DNA of 64,000 nt, taken from Flavobacterium sp. SM15. Its GTDB lineage: Bacteria; Bacteroidota; Bacteroidia; Flavobacteriales; Flavobacteriaceae. Both the position numbers and the translations under genes were made by a program. The notes under the pieces are model-generated. The model made no database searches, was not told where the DNA came from, and was given only the letters and a program-made list of their open reading frames with translations. The DNA is taken from NCBI RefSeq assembly GCF_022012335.1, contig NZ_JAKLTO010000005.1, positions 216,402-280,401 of the forward strand. The letters run 5' to 3'. How positions within the stretch are numbered: the first letter of the stretch is position 1; each line of letters opens with the position of its first letter. Below, piece by piece: positions 35,867 to 45,154 of the stretch.

Positions 35867-38356
35867 TTATTTGCCTATTGCGATAAGGTTGGCCATTAAT
35901 CGAAAAGCTCCGGGAACACCTTCAGGCAATTCTCTAAAGAAACTCAATCCAGTATAAATATAATGCCCTTTCCCGTATTTTGATACTAATAAAGCTCCTT
36001 GTTTAGCTGTTTCGCCTTTATCATTTGAGGCAAGAATCGGGGTAAATTCTTTTGCCCATTTGTTTGGATAATTGAGTCCCTGTTCCTGTATCCAACACTC
36101 AAAATCTTTGTTGGTGATTTTGTTCGGATAATTCAAAACTGTGTGTTTAGGGTCTAGAAAAGTCACTTCTGCGGTTTCTTCCGTAACACGATCTTGTGAA
36201 ATTTGTAAATCGTAAGGAGCAAGATCTGGTGTTACTAATTTTCCGGTGGTATTGTATTGCACGATCATTGTTCCACCGTTTTTTACATAATCCAGCAAGA
36301 TTTTCTGTTTGAATTTTAACAGATCAACCGTGTTGTAGGCGCGGATTCCCATAATTATGGCATCATACTCTAAAAGGCTTTCCGCTGTAATTTTCTCAGG
36401 AGCAATTACCGTTACGTTGTAATCCATTTGGCGTAAACTCTCCGGGATTTCATCACCAGCGCCCATTACATAACCGATATTGCTTCCACGGGTTTCAATT
36501 TCAATTTTGTTGAATTTTGCCTCCGATGGCAATAAAACCTGTTGCAATGGAATATGCGGATAATCAATAGTAACCAGTTTTTTATCAAAACGGACGTTGT
36601 CTATTATAGCAATGCTTTTTGCAATAGCTTCTGTGGCATAATAAGGTGGCGTTACTTCAAAAGAAACGGTTTTTTCACTTCCTTTTTGAGCTAGTTCAAA
36701 CGGAATACTCTTTGGATAAACTTTCCAGTCGGCGGGTAAATCCAGAAGAACATCGCCTTTACAATTGTCTTTTCCGGCTCTTATTTTTACGGATATTTTG
36801 TGCTTTCGGTTGTTCGGAAATAACTCGACTTTGTTTAAAATTTCCGTTGTAACTTCAGGTAAAACTGCAAAAGGCTGGTAGAGTTCCCCTTTTACGGCAT
36901 CATTAAATTTATAAACGATGTTCTTATAGATGTCGAATGTCGTATCGCAAATGTTTAGTTTCCAACGTAATTTTAAATAATCCGATTCCGGTTTTCCTAT
37001 TTGGTTTTTATCGTTTACGGAAAACAAACCTAAAGTCCCTTTCTCGTTCAGCCAATAAGGAGAGGAGAAGGAGCTCGTATTTGGAACAGTAATGTTTTTT
37101 TCAACCTTAAAGGCAACGTTATTTTCCAGTTTTTTGTTTTCCAGGATTTTGGTGTTTAAGAAATCTACAGAAGCTATTTCAATTGGCTCATTACTTCTAT
37201 TGGTCGCTTCAATTTTAAGAGTAATTTCCCCATTTGGATTTGTGTTTTGAATGGACGCAACACCTTCCAAATACAAACCGCAACAAGCGACAATAATGTT
37301 TTCAAGTTCTTGCTTTTTCAAAGTTCTCCAGTGTTCGTCTTCGAGTTGGTTGACTAATTTATAAGCTTCAACCAGTTTGGTTAGATGTACTTCAGGATTT
37401 TTAAAGTTGAAGTTGTTTTGAACATCGTATAAAATTTTACCGATTGCTTCACCGCCTTTAACACGTGACCAGGTGGTGTTGATGCCTTCAAAAATATTGG
37501 TTTTGTCTTTCGGGAAATCGCCTTTTAAAAATTCGAGATATTCGGTTTCATTGCCTCTTGTTCCTGTACTTCCAAAACCTTGGCATTGATGCTGACTTCT
37601 GCTTAAAGCGGCAATTTCCCCGTTGCTTTTTCCTTTTAAAGGATAATAAACTCCGGTATTGATGTTGAATAAGTTGGTTTTGTCTGCTTTTTTGAAATTT
37701 TCTTCACTACCATAAAACCACCATGAAGTATTGAAAAACAAACGTTTTGGCTGCCAAGTGCTTGTTGATTTTAACTGTTCTGGAAATACCGAAGCATCGT
37801 TTGTTTTGTCAAAAGCTTCTACACTTAACATTGCGGAAGCAGTGTGATGACCATGTGTAGTTCCAGGTGTTCTGTGATTAAAACGATTAATGATAACGTC
37901 CGGTTTGAATTTTCGAATGGTTAAGATTACGTCGCTTAAAACTTCTTGTTTGTTCCAGATTTCAAAAGTTTCCTCTGGTTCTTTGGAATAGCCGAAGTCG
38001 TAAGCGCGGGAAAAAAACTGTTCACCGCCGTCGATTCTTCTGGCCGCTAAAAGTTCCTGAGTTCTTAAAACGCCAAGCAATTCTTTTAATTCTGTTCCGA
38101 TGAGGTTCTGGCCGCCGTCACCGCGAGTTAACGATAAATAACCAGTCCTTGCTTTGGTTTCATTTGATAAATAGGAGATGAGTTTGGTGTTTTCATCGTC
38201 CGGATGTGCTGCTATATAAAGCACTGAGCCTAAAAAGTTCAGTTTTTCAATCTGATTATAGATATCGGTAGCATTCCATTTTTGAGGTTGTTGCGCAAAA
38301 ATGGATTGGGTCAGAAGCAATAAAATGGTAGATAAAAGTAAGTAATACTTCTTCAT
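35867..38356 (-). CDS. Secreted PIG-L-family deacetylase
   Basis: From the ATG at 38356, 829 residues: signal peptide (LLLSTILLLLTQSIFAQQ), PIG-L/LmbE catalytic domain (about 30-300) with the zinc motif AAHPDDE and HGHHTAS later, then a beta-rich part (about 370-620) and a C-terminal part resembling a glutamine amidotransferase-like fold (SLLEYDAIIMGIRAYN). Related enzymes remove acetyl groups from GlcNAc-type sugars. The 31-codon longer frame lacks a signal at the start and is rejected. Operon: this gene, the 34-residue peptide, the symporter. Confidence 0.82.
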   Translation of the reverse strand: MKKYYLLLSTILLLLTQSIFAQQPQKWNATDIYNQIEKLNFLGSVLYIAAHPDDENTKLISYLSNETKARTGYLSLTRGDGGQNLIGTELKELLGVLRTQELLAARRIDGGEQFFSRAYDFGYSKEPEETFEIWNKQEVLSDVILTIRKFKPDVIINRFNHRTPGTTHGHHTASAMLSVEAFDKTNDASVFPEQLKSTSTWQPKRLFFNTSWWFYGSEENFKKADKTNLFNINTGVYYPLKGKSNGEIAALSRSQHQCQGFGSTGTRGNETEYLEFLKGDFPKDKTNIFEGINTTWSRVKGGEAIGKILYDVQNNFNFKNPEVHLTKLVEAYKLVNQLEDEHWRTLKKQELENIIVACCGLYLEGVASIQNTNPNGEITLKIEATNRSNEPIEIASVDFLNTKILENKKLENNVAFKVEKNITVPNTSSFSSPYWLNEKGTLGLFSVNDKNQIGKPESDYLKLRWKLNICDTTFDIYKNIVYKFNDAVKGELYQPFAVLPEVTTEILNKVELFPNNRKHKISVKIRAGKDNCKGDVLLDLPADWKVYPKSIPFELAQKGSEKTVSFEVTPPYYATEAIAKSIAIIDNVRFDKKLVTIDYPHIPLQQVLLPSEAKFNKIEIETRGSNIGYVMGAGDEIPESLRQMDYNVTVIAPEKITAESLLEYDAIIMGIRAYNTVDLLKFKQKILLDYVKNGGTMIVQYNTTGKLVTPDLAPYDLQISQDRVTEETAEVTFLDPKHTVLNYPNKITNKDFECWIQEQGLNYPNKWAKEFTPILASNDKGETAKQGALLVSKYGKGHYIYTGLSFFRELPEGVPGAFRLMANLIAIGK

Positions 38357-38380
38357 AAATGTAATGTTATTCAGGTCTTT

Positions 38381-38388
38381 CAAATATA
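38381..38388 (-). promoter_or_regulatory. Candidate -7 element of the deacetylase operon
   Basis: Minus strand TATATTTG, 24 bases before the ATG at 38356. Confidence 0.45.
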
Positions 38389-38432
38389 GTGAAAACCGAG
38401 CGCTGGTAAAGATATTTAACAGGAAATTAAAA

Positions 38433-38462
38433 AAAGGCAAGAACTTCACAGCCCTTGCCTTT
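38433..38462 (-). terminator. Terminator of the first low-complexity secreted gene
   Basis: 9-bp stem AAAGGCAAG (38433-38441 with 38454-38462), T-run on the minus strand. Confidence 0.75.
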
Positions 38463-38483
38463 ATTTAAATTAATTGGGTTAGG

Positions 38484-39125
38484 TTACCCTCTTTTTCCGT
38501 TTCCGTGTCCTCGACCGTTTCCGTTTCCATTTCCGTGACCGCGTCCTGGCTCATGACCATTACCATTTCCATTGTCGCGCCCGCCACGAAATTCATTATT
38601 CTGACGATAATCGTTTCTGTAATTATCGTTTCTGTAGTTATCGTTTCGTCTTTCTTCTCTTCTATAATAGTTTCTGTCGTCGTTTCTATCATTGTCATCA
38701 CGGTCTCTGTAATAACCGCCTCTAGGTCCGTTGTATACTACTTGTGGTCTAGGTCCGATTGATCTTTGATAACCACCTCGGTAACCATGGTAGTATTTTA
38801 CTTTATGCTTTTTGTAATAAATGTATGGATTTGGTCCGTAATCATCTAAACATACTTTATAGGCTCCATACAAATCATAATGTCTGTATCTGTAAGGCAA
38901 ATAGGCCGCTCTAATCCATCCGCCACCATCAAAATAAATAAACATTGAGGTTGGAATATCGTAGTACACTTCAATATCCGGAAGGTAGTAGTATCTGATT
39001 TCAGGTGCATATCCAACCGGACCCCAAACCGGTGGAGCACCGATATTAACATTAACCGAAACTTGTGCCTGAGAGCTTAACGTCATGAACAAAAATCCTG
39101 CAAGTAAAAATCTAATAGCTTTCAT
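38484..39125 (-). CDS. Secreted protein with R/N/G/H-rich tail (paralog A)
   Basis: 213 residues from the ATG at 39125 (MKAIRFLLAGFLFMTLSSQAQ signal). Conserved domain to about residue 120 with VSVNVNIGAPPVWGPVGY and repeated aromatic YYYLPDIEVYYDI. The tail (about 125-213) is low complexity: tandem RNDNY units and GHGNGNGN stretches. Paralog of the next gene upstream; conserved in Bacteroidetes, function unknown. The tail could bind metals, nucleic acids or surface polymers (inference). Confidence 0.75.
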   Translation of the reverse strand: MKAIRFLLAGFLFMTLSSQAQVSVNVNIGAPPVWGPVGYAPEIRYYYLPDIEVYYDIPTSMFIYFDGGGWIRAAYLPYRYRHYDLYGAYKVCLDDYGPNPYIYYKKHKVKYYHGYRGGYQRSIGPRPQVVYNGPRGGYYRDRDDNDRNDDRNYYRREERRNDNYRNDNYRNDYRQNNEFRGGRDNGNGNGHEPGRGHGNGNGNGRGHGNGKRG

Positions 39126-39282
39126 AATTTTATATTTTAAATAAATCAATATTCGTTTGATGTTAGACTAATTCCAACTACCGTGCCAAAACTTGTTTTT
39201 TGAGGAATAAAATACTGAAATTGATTTTAATTTTTTGTCTGAAAGTGTTGGTTTTACTAGGATTTTTAATTTAAAAAAAAAT

Positions 39283-39314
39283 AAAAAAGCAAGGCTGTAA
39301 AACCTTGCTTTTTT
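39283..39314 (-). terminator. Terminator of paralog B
   Basis: 12-bp stem (39283-39294 with 39303-39314), T-run on the minus strand; it isolates paralog B from paralog A. Confidence 0.82.
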
Positions 39315-39333
39315 ATAATTATTAGGCTAATTA

Positions 39334-39891
39334 TTATTTACCTTTTCCGTGACCTTTTCCGTTTCCACCACCATGACCACCACCGTGATCATTTCCATCA
39401 TGTTTTCCACCTTTGTCGTGTTTTCCTTCATGAAAATTATCATTGTAACGGACTACGTTTTTGCTTTTTACTTTTCCACCCTTGAATTCACCATAATGGT
39501 TGCCATTATCGTGTTTCATCTTATAAGATTTTTGTTTGTATTTCTTGTAACCCTTCGGATATTTCACTTTATGAACTTCGTAATAACGGTACGGATTGTC
39601 TCCTCTGAAATTCAAAACAACTTTATAGCCACTGTATAAGTCAAAATGGGCATACATCGAAGGTAATACTGTTGCATGGATCCATCCGTGAGGACCAAAA
39701 TAAATGAAGTTCGCGGTTCGGATATCGTAATAGGTTTGGATATCCGGAATATAGTAATAACGGGCTTCAGCATAACCAACGGGACCCCAAGGCGGAGGTG
39801 TTCCAATATTGACATTAACAGAAACTTGCGCTTTCGTGCCGGCAGCAAATAATAAAACAAAACCTAATACTAAAACTTTAAGTGCTTTCAT
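39334..39891 (-). CDS. Secreted protein with K/H/G-rich tail (paralog B)
   Basis: 185 residues: signal peptide MKALKVLVLGFVLLFAAGTKAQ cut after AQ (shown here only as LLFAAGTKAQ), then the same domain as paralog A (VSVNVNIGTPPPWGPVGYA, YYYIPDIQTYYDI, GWIHATVLPS). The tail from about 120 is lysine- and histidine-rich and ends GHGGGNGKGHGKGK. The two share about half of their domain residues by eye, with diverged tails, pointing to a tandem duplication. Separated from A by a terminator, so expression may differ. Confidence 0.75.
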   Translation of the reverse strand: MKALKVLVLGFVLLFAAGTKAQVSVNVNIGTPPPWGPVGYAEARYYYIPDIQTYYDIRTANFIYFGPHGWIHATVLPSMYAHFDLYSGYKVVLNFRGDNPYRYYEVHKVKYPKGYKKYKQKSYKMKHDNGNHYGEFKGGKVKSKNVVRYNDNFHEGKHDKGGKHDGNDHGGGHGGGNGKGHGKGK

Positions 39892-39995
39892 AATTTTTTG
39901 TTTTTTGAATAAATAAGTTACGTTTATTCATGTTAAAACGCAAAATATTTTTTCAAAGTATAAAGAAAATCACAAAAACTGTTAAAGGATTGTTA

Positions 39996-40526
39996 TTAAT
40001 CCATGAATTCCTGCTCGTCGCGGTACTGCTTAACAATGGTAATTCCCTTTTGGATTAATAAGTTGTTGGGGTAGGTAATGCGTTCTCCGTCTTTTGTTTT
40101 TAAAAGCGCGTGAAATGCTGTAATATCTACAATTTCTCCTTCTACAGGAAAATCTTTGTCGTGAATGAGAATTACATCCCCAATCTTAAAAGGAAAATTA
40201 AAAAACAAAATGATGCCCGCTGTAATGTTACTCAAGATAGACCATTGAGCAAACATCGCCACACCAATTACTGCAGAAATGGACGATGCAAAAAGAAGAA
40301 TATGCGTTGTGCGTATCCCCCAAATGGTAAAAAGTACAATTAATAAAAGAAGGTTAAGTAAAATTTTTATGTATTTAACAACCAGATTAGTACGACGATG
40401 CTCAATTATATTGGAGTCCTGAGCAAAACTTCGGACAATTTTAGGCACAAAAAAACGAACCATTACAAATAACGCCACGGTTACTATGGTTGCTATAGTT
40501 TCGACTAAAAAATGATTGTCTAACAT
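39996..40526 (-). CDS. Small mechanosensitive channel (MscS family)
   Basis: 176 residues, short for MscS (E. coli 286): two to three membrane helices (about 8-28, 52-70, 76-110) and the MscS beta domain (GDVILIHDKDFPVEGEIVDI ... ITYPNNLLIQKGI), but the C-terminal alpha/beta domain is missing. Pore-helix-like sequence around SILSNITAGIILFFNFPFK. Probably an osmotic safety valve. A TACATTTG with a TTG 22 bases upstream lies inside the 3' end of the neighbouring maf gene (40544-40576), a possible promoter. Confidence 0.85.
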   Translation of the reverse strand: MLDNHFLVETIATIVTVALFVMVRFFVPKIVRSFAQDSNIIEHRRTNLVVKYIKILLNLLLLIVLFTIWGIRTTHILLFASSISAVIGVAMFAQWSILSNITAGIILFFNFPFKIGDVILIHDKDFPVEGEIVDITAFHALLKTKDGERITYPNNLLIQKGITIVKQYRDEQEFMD

Positions 40527-40538
40527 ACATCTGTATTT

Positions 40539-41123
40539 CTATACAAATGTAAGCAAATGTTTATAAACTTTATCAACAGGTAACCCTACAACATTGGCAT
40601 AAGAACCATCGATTCTTGAAATGGCAACAAGACCTATCCATTCCTGGATTCCATACGATCCGGCTTTGTCGAAAGGTTTGTAGTTGTTTAAATAATAGGT
40701 GATGGCTTCGTCGGAAAGCGGGTTGAAGGTAACTTTTGTCACTTCGTAAAAAGTATCAGTTTTTGTTTTTGTTCGGATGCAAACCGAAGTAATTACTTCA
40801 TGGGTTTTTCCGGATAACGATTGTAGCATTTTAAACGCATCTTCATAATTTTTAGGTTTCCCAAGCGCTTTGTTTTCATGCCAGACAATAGTGTCGCTGG
40901 TTACCAAAATATCGTTTTCAGAAAGTTCTCCTAAGAAAGCATTGGCTTTTAATTCGGCTAAATAATTGGTGATTTCTTCAGCTTTTAAATCATCGGAATA
41001 GACTTCTTCAATATCTTTTAGTCGAATATCGAAATCCAAATCCAGTTCCTTAAAAAACTGTTGTCTGCGCGGTGATCCTGAAGCAAGAATAAGGTTGTAT
41101 TTCTTTAATTTTTCCCTAAGCAT
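40539..41123 (-). CDS. maf: Maf-family nucleotide pyrophosphatase
   Basis: 194 residues; a housecleaning hydrolase of non-canonical nucleoside triphosphates. LASGSPRRQQFF at the N-terminus, the SDTIV motif (catalytic Asp), KPKNYEDAFKMLQSLSGKTHEV split over the middle, and the DKAGSYGIQEW motif are all present. Overlaps the prenyltransferase gene upstream by eight bases, so the chain DUF2520, KdsC-like, prenyltransferase, maf is one operon. Confidence 0.9.
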   Translation of the reverse strand: MLREKLKKYNLILASGSPRRQQFFKELDLDFDIRLKDIEEVYSDDLKAEEITNYLAELKANAFLGELSENDILVTSDTIVWHENKALGKPKNYEDAFKMLQSLSGKTHEVITSVCIRTKTKTDTFYEVTKVTFNPLSDEAITYYLNNYKPFDKAGSYGIQEWIGLVAISRIDGSYANVVGLPVDKVYKHLLTFV

Positions 41124-42039
41124 TGAATTTCATATTTACGGTGATTACTACAATGGATAAGATTCCAAAAAGTAAAACTAATTTCAGGATAAGGCTTAAA
41201 TGACTGTATTCTTTTTTGGATTTAGCACTCCAGATTTTGATCAGAAAATACAATAACGGAGCCAATACAAAAAGCAAAAGATAAAACAGCACCCATTCCA
41301 ACGATAAAAGGTTTTCGTTTAAATACCACAATAACAAGGCAATCGGAATGAATGTTAATCCGAACACCAGTTTTGTAGTTCGTTCTTTACCTAAAATAAT
41401 AGGAAGGGTACTCATTCCCGCATTATAATCACCATCCATGTCTTCAATGTCTTTTACAATTTCACGGATAAAGTTGATAATAAACGCAAAAACCGCATAA
41501 TCGAGAAGTATACTGAAAAGCATCGCCATCTGAACTCGATTCTCTTCATAAGTGGCCGGGTACAAATCAAAAATTCCAACAAGGATTACACTGAATGAAA
41601 GCAATAAAGCTACAATAATGTTTCCAACTAATAAGTTTTGTTTTAAGTTGGTCGCATACATGTACAAAGTAGCGGAAACGCCAATAAAAACTCCCGAAAA
41701 CATTGGTTTTCCTATAAGATTAGAAAGATAAAATCCAATTCCAACACCAATTATATTCAATGCCGCATAGATATTGTAGGCCGCTGCTTCCGAAATAGAG
41801 TTGCCCACAACCTGATTTTCAGGCTTTGTTATTTGATCGGTTTCCTGATCCATGATGTTGTTGATCACATAACCGCCGGCTGCGATAGTTACTGTTGCCA
41901 GTACCAGTAAAAGAAATTGCCAATCGGCTAAGGCAAGAAAAATATCTGTTTGATTTTTAAAAAACACGAAGTGAAAAACAAGCTGCATCAAGGCCAGCAT
42001 CAATAAGTTTTGGTAACGGATTAGTTTTAGAAATTTCAT
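41116..42039 (-). CDS. UbiA-family prenyltransferase
   Basis: 307 residues with eight to nine membrane helices and the two Asp-rich motifs of the UbiA superfamily: NNIMDQETDQITKPENQ (about 62-78) and DIEDMDGDYNAGMSTLPI (about 200-217). Flavobacterial members are commonly annotated as geranylgeranylglycerol-phosphate geranylgeranyltransferase; the actual acceptor is not evident from the sequence. Part of the four-gene operon. Confidence 0.83.
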   Translation of the reverse strand: MKFLKLIRYQNLLMLALMQLVFHFVFFKNQTDIFLALADWQFLLLVLATVTIAAGGYVINNIMDQETDQITKPENQVVGNSISEAAAYNIYAALNIIGVGIGFYLSNLIGKPMFSGVFIGVSATLYMYATNLKQNLLVGNIIVALLLSFSVILVGIFDLYPATYEENRVQMAMLFSILLDYAVFAFIINFIREIVKDIEDMDGDYNAGMSTLPIILGKERTTKLVFGLTFIPIALLLWYLNENLLSLEWVLFYLLLFVLAPLLYFLIKIWSAKSKKEYSHLSLILKLVLLFGILSIVVITVNMKFNA

Positions 42040-42076
42040 TCGTTAGTGTAAAGATTTATAATGTTTTGGAAAAAAA

Positions 42077-42604
42077 TTAATCGTATTTGGCATCGAAATG
42101 TTCCATCCATTTGCCCTGAACTTTCATAACCTGTTCAATTACATCACGAACGGCGCCTTTTCCTCCATTTTTATGAGAAATATAGTTACTGATTCCTTTG
42201 ATTTCCGGAGAAGCGTCTTGCGGACAGGTCGGCAATCCTACCAATTTCATCACATGGAAATCAGGGATATCGTCGCCCATATACAAAACCTGTTCTGATT
42301 TAATGTTGTAAATGTCAGTAAACTCTTTGAAAACTTCCACTTTATCGTGAACGCCTAAATGAATATCGGTAATTCCAAGATTTCTTAAACGGATGCGAAC
42401 GCCTTCATTACTTCCGCCGGAAATAATACAAACGGTATAGCCATTTTCAACTGCAGCTTTCATTGCGTAACCGTCTCGAATGTTCATCTCGCGTAGCATT
42501 TCTCCGGTTGGGGTAATGTGAACGGTTCCGTCGGTTAGAACGCCATCAACATCAAATACAAAAGTTGTGATGTCGTTCATGATTTCTTTATAGCTTTTAC
42601 TCAT
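42077..42604 (-). CDS. KdsC-type HAD phosphatase
   Basis: 175 residues without a cap domain, as in 3-deoxy-manno-octulosonate 8-phosphate phosphatase. HAD motif I FDVDGVLTDG, motif II IISGGSNEG, motif III with K and MGDDIPD (motif IV) are intact. Likely provides Kdo for LPS core. Overlaps the DUF2520 gene by eight bases. Confidence 0.86.
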   Translation of the reverse strand: MSKSYKEIMNDITTFVFDVDGVLTDGTVHITPTGEMLREMNIRDGYAMKAAVENGYTVCIISGGSNEGVRIRLRNLGITDIHLGVHDKVEVFKEFTDIYNIKSEQVLYMGDDIPDFHVMKLVGLPTCPQDASPEIKGISNYISHKNGGKGAVRDVIEQVMKVQGKWMEHFDAKYD

Positions 42605-43352
42605 TATTGTTTTGTATGGATTGGGTTAGGAGTTTATAGATCGTTTTTCTGCTTTGGTCTTTCAGAAAATCAAGGTGTTTTTCAATTGTTTTTTGATCGT
42701 GACGGATTGCCGGACCAGTTTGCGCTTTTTTTGGCGATAGCGTTTTAATTTTATCGGCGGTTTCCTGAATCAGTGGGTATAAAATCTCGAATGGAACGTT
42801 GTTTTCTTCACAGATTTCATTTCCAAGTTGATACAAATGATTTACGAAATTACAGGAAAAAACAGCGGCTACATGAAGGCTTTGTCGTTGCTCGGAGCTG
42901 ATTTTGAAGACTTTTTCGGAAATCGATTTGCCAATATTCTCCAGAATTCCGTAATCGCTTTCATTTTGCGTTTCCAAACATAAAGGAACCACAGAAAAAT
43001 CAATTGCTTTCGATTTGGAAAATGTTTGTAACGGATAAAAAACACCTTTACGGTTTTTGTCGTTCAGGGCATCAAAACCCATACTTCCTGAAGTGTGAAC
43101 AACCAGCTGATTTTCAAAGGGAATCAAGTTAGAAACTTCTGAGATAGCATCGTCGGAAACTGCAATTATTGTTACGGTAGCAGGTTTTAAATCAATATAT
43201 TTCGTCACAATTGTATCATTGGAAACCAAATGGCTGATGTTTTCCCGTTTGCGCGAAAAAACCTGTTGCAACACAAGGCTTTCCGTTTGTTGAAAAACAG
43301 AGATCAAGTGCTGCGCTACATTTCCGGATCCTATGATGTTTACTGTAATCAT
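42597..43352 (-). CDS. Rossmann-fold plus DUF2520 protein
   Basis: 251 residues from the ATG at 43352 (MITVNIIGSGNVAQHL, the expected NAD(P)-binding start; a codon-6-longer frame is possible). Dinucleotide-binding motif GSGNVA, then a C-terminal helical DUF2520 domain (about 130-240, VFSCNFVNHLYQLGNEI). The fold resembles ketopantoate or pyrroline-5-carboxylate reductases; substrate unknown. First gene of the four-gene operon. Confidence 0.82.
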   Translation of the reverse strand: MITVNIIGSGNVAQHLISVFQQTESLVLQQVFSRKRENISHLVSNDTIVTKYIDLKPATVTIIAVSDDAISEVSNLIPFENQLVVHTSGSMGFDALNDKNRKGVFYPLQTFSKSKAIDFSVVPLCLETQNESDYGILENIGKSISEKVFKISSEQRQSLHVAAVFSCNFVNHLYQLGNEICEENNVPFEILYPLIQETADKIKTLSPKKAQTGPAIRHDQKTIEKHLDFLKDQSRKTIYKLLTQSIQNNNE

Positions 43353-43383
43353 GTTGCTAAAGTAGCACAAAATTACGAATTGT

Positions 43384-44277
43384 TTATGCTTTTGGCAGCA
43401 CAGCTTTCTTTTTTAGTTTTTTAAGTAACGCATTGAAATTTTCGTAATAGTAGATATTTTCGATAAAACGTTTTTCGTCTTTCTTTTTCTGACGGGCAAA
43501 GTACAGGCGGTTCTCTTTTTGGTGAACAAACGGGCAAAATTCCGCAACTTCAGAATTGATTTCCGAACCTAAATTTTGAGGAATCGTCCACTTATTGTTT
43601 TTACGGAAGCTGATGTACAAATCCACATCGCCAAAACCTTTCGGATCGGTCGAAAAATAGATGATATAATCTTCTTTTTCAGAAATATAGGGGTTTGATT
43701 CCCGTTCATTAGTGTTTATCGGTTCCCCTAAATTTTTAGCTGCGGTATGTTTTCCGTTTATGAATTCTGAAAAGTAAATGTCTGACTTTCCTGTACCGTT
43801 TTCATTGTCTTTCATGAAGTAAATCGTTCCCTTTTTTGAGATGGAGGCAAACGATTCGGAAGCATCGGTATTAATTTCTGAAAGATTTACAGGTTCAGAC
43901 CATCCGTTTTCGGTTTTTTCTGTGGAATAAATATCGAATCGGGTTCGGTTAGGCAATCCTTTAACTGGTCGGTTCGATTGAAACAAAACGGTTTTTCCGT
44001 CCGGACTAAAAATAGGATCAATATCTTTATGTGGAAGTTGATTGGAAAACGATGCTTTTACCGGTTTTTGCCATTTTCCGTTTCTCTTAACGCTTTCCAT
44101 GATTATCAATGTGTCTCTTCCTCCATTTGAATTTACCCACAATGCCCGATTGGAATCAGGGGAAAGTGTAAAACCGAACACACCATCGTTAGAAATGATT
44201 CCGGGTTCATAAATTTTTGCCTGTTGGGCAGTGATAAAGAATGGGACAAATAAAAGAAAGTAACTGATTTTGTTCAT
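43384..44277 (-). CDS. Secreted PD40 (TolB-like) beta-propeller protein
   Basis: 297 residues: signal ending FFITAQQ, then several WD40-like PD40 repeats (FSPDGKTVLFQSNRP, ASISKKGTIYFMKD, PYISEKEDYIIYFSTDPKGFGDVDL). Such proteins often carry an OmpA-like domain; this one does not. Role unknown, probably binding in the periplasm. It shares the intergenic region of 31 bases with the DUF2520 gene start. Confidence 0.78.
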   Translation of the reverse strand: MNKISYFLLFVPFFITAQQAKIYEPGIISNDGVFGFTLSPDSNRALWVNSNGGRDTLIIMESVKRNGKWQKPVKASFSNQLPHKDIDPIFSPDGKTVLFQSNRPVKGLPNRTRFDIYSTEKTENGWSEPVNLSEINTDASESFASISKKGTIYFMKDNENGTGKSDIYFSEFINGKHTAAKNLGEPINTNERESNPYISEKEDYIIYFSTDPKGFGDVDLYISFRKNNKWTIPQNLGSEINSEVAEFCPFVHQKENRLYFARQKKKDEKRFIENIYYYENFNALLKKLKKKAVLPKA

Positions 44278-44356
44278 GATTGATGCTTTAATGAGATAAA
44301 AATAAAGAGTAAAGATTTTGTAAGAAATTGTTTTAACAGAACTTTAGGCAAATAAA

Positions 44357-44379
44357 AAGACCGCAGGATATGCGGTCTT
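44357..44379 (-). terminator. Terminator of the tpiA operon
   Basis: 9-bp perfect stem AAGACCGCA (44357-44365 with 44371-44379), loop GGATA, T-run on the minus strand. Confidence 0.85.
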
Positions 44380-44401
44380 CATGAAGTTGTACTTTTCTAG
44401 T

Positions 44402-45154
44402 TTAGAAAGCGTCTACAATTGCAACGAAATCTTCAGCTTTTAATGCTGCTCCACCGATTAAACCTCCGTCTACATCTGGTTTTGAGAAAATTTCTTTGGC
44501 ATTGTCTGGTTTTACACTTCCTCCATAAAGGATGGAAACGTTTTCAGCAACACTGCTTCCGTATTTGTGACGAATAGTCTCACGGATGAATTGGTGCATT
44601 TCCTGAGCCTGTTCCGGCGAAGCAGTTTCTCCAGTTCCGATGGCCCAAACTGGTTCGTAAGCTAAAACGATATTTACCCAAGCATTAGCTCCTAAATGAA
44701 ATAATCCATCGCGTAATTGAGTGTCAACCACATTGAAATGCTGTTTGTTCTGACGGTCTTTAAGTTCTTCACCAATACAGAAAATAATGCGCATTTCGTG
44801 TTTTAAAGCTGTATCCACTTTATTGGCTAAAAGTGCATCGGTTTCTTTGAAATATTGACGTCTTTCAGAATGTCCAAGAATTACATTGTTTACTCCGATG
44901 GAAGTTAACATATCTGCAGAAATTTCCCCTGTAAATGCACCACCTTCTGCCTGATGCATGTTTTGTGCAGCAACTCCGATATTGGTATGCTCCAGAACAT
45001 GAATGGCCTGTGATAAATTTACAAATGATGGTGCTACAAGTACTTCTACTTCTTTTCCTGAAGGCAGCTGATTTAAAATATCGGCTAACAATTGTGAAGT
45101 TTCGCCTGCATTTTTATTCATTTTCCAGTTTCCTGCAACTATGTTGTGTCTCAT
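44402..45154 (-). CDS. tpiA: Triosephosphate isomerase
   Basis: Interconverts dihydroxyacetone phosphate and glyceraldehyde 3-phosphate in glycolysis. 250 residues, standard. AGNWKMNK (K12-type lysine), electrophilic histidine in LGHSERR, catalytic glutamate in AYEPVWAIGTG and the phosphate loop GGSVKPDN are all present. The ATG overlaps the stop of the thioredoxin-like gene by one base. Last gene of a five-gene operon. Confidence 0.96.
   Translation of the reverse strand: MRHNIVAGNWKMNKNAGETSQLLADILNQLPSGKEVEVLVAPSFVNLSQAIHVLEHTNIGVAAQNMHQAEGGAFTGEISADMLTSIGVNNVILGHSERRQYFKETDALLANKVDTALKHEMRIIFCIGEELKDRQNKQHFNVVDTQLRDGLFHLGANAWVNIVLAYEPVWAIGTGETASPEQAQEMHQFIRETIRHKYGSSVAENVSILYGGSVKPDNAKEIFSKPDVDGGLIGGAALKAEDFVAIVDAF

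Noticed and set aside
38605..38660. Short tandem repeats resembling a CRISPR array
   Set aside because: 15-base units without spacers, in frame with the RNDNY repeats of a secreted protein.
38465..38762. Frames on both strands over the tail of paralog A
   Set aside because: They arise from the repetitive DNA; composition (runs of TETIIT or VIIVSV) is not protein-like.
39349..39639. Plus-strand frame opposite paralog B
   Set aside because: Shadow of the K/H/G-rich coding tail.
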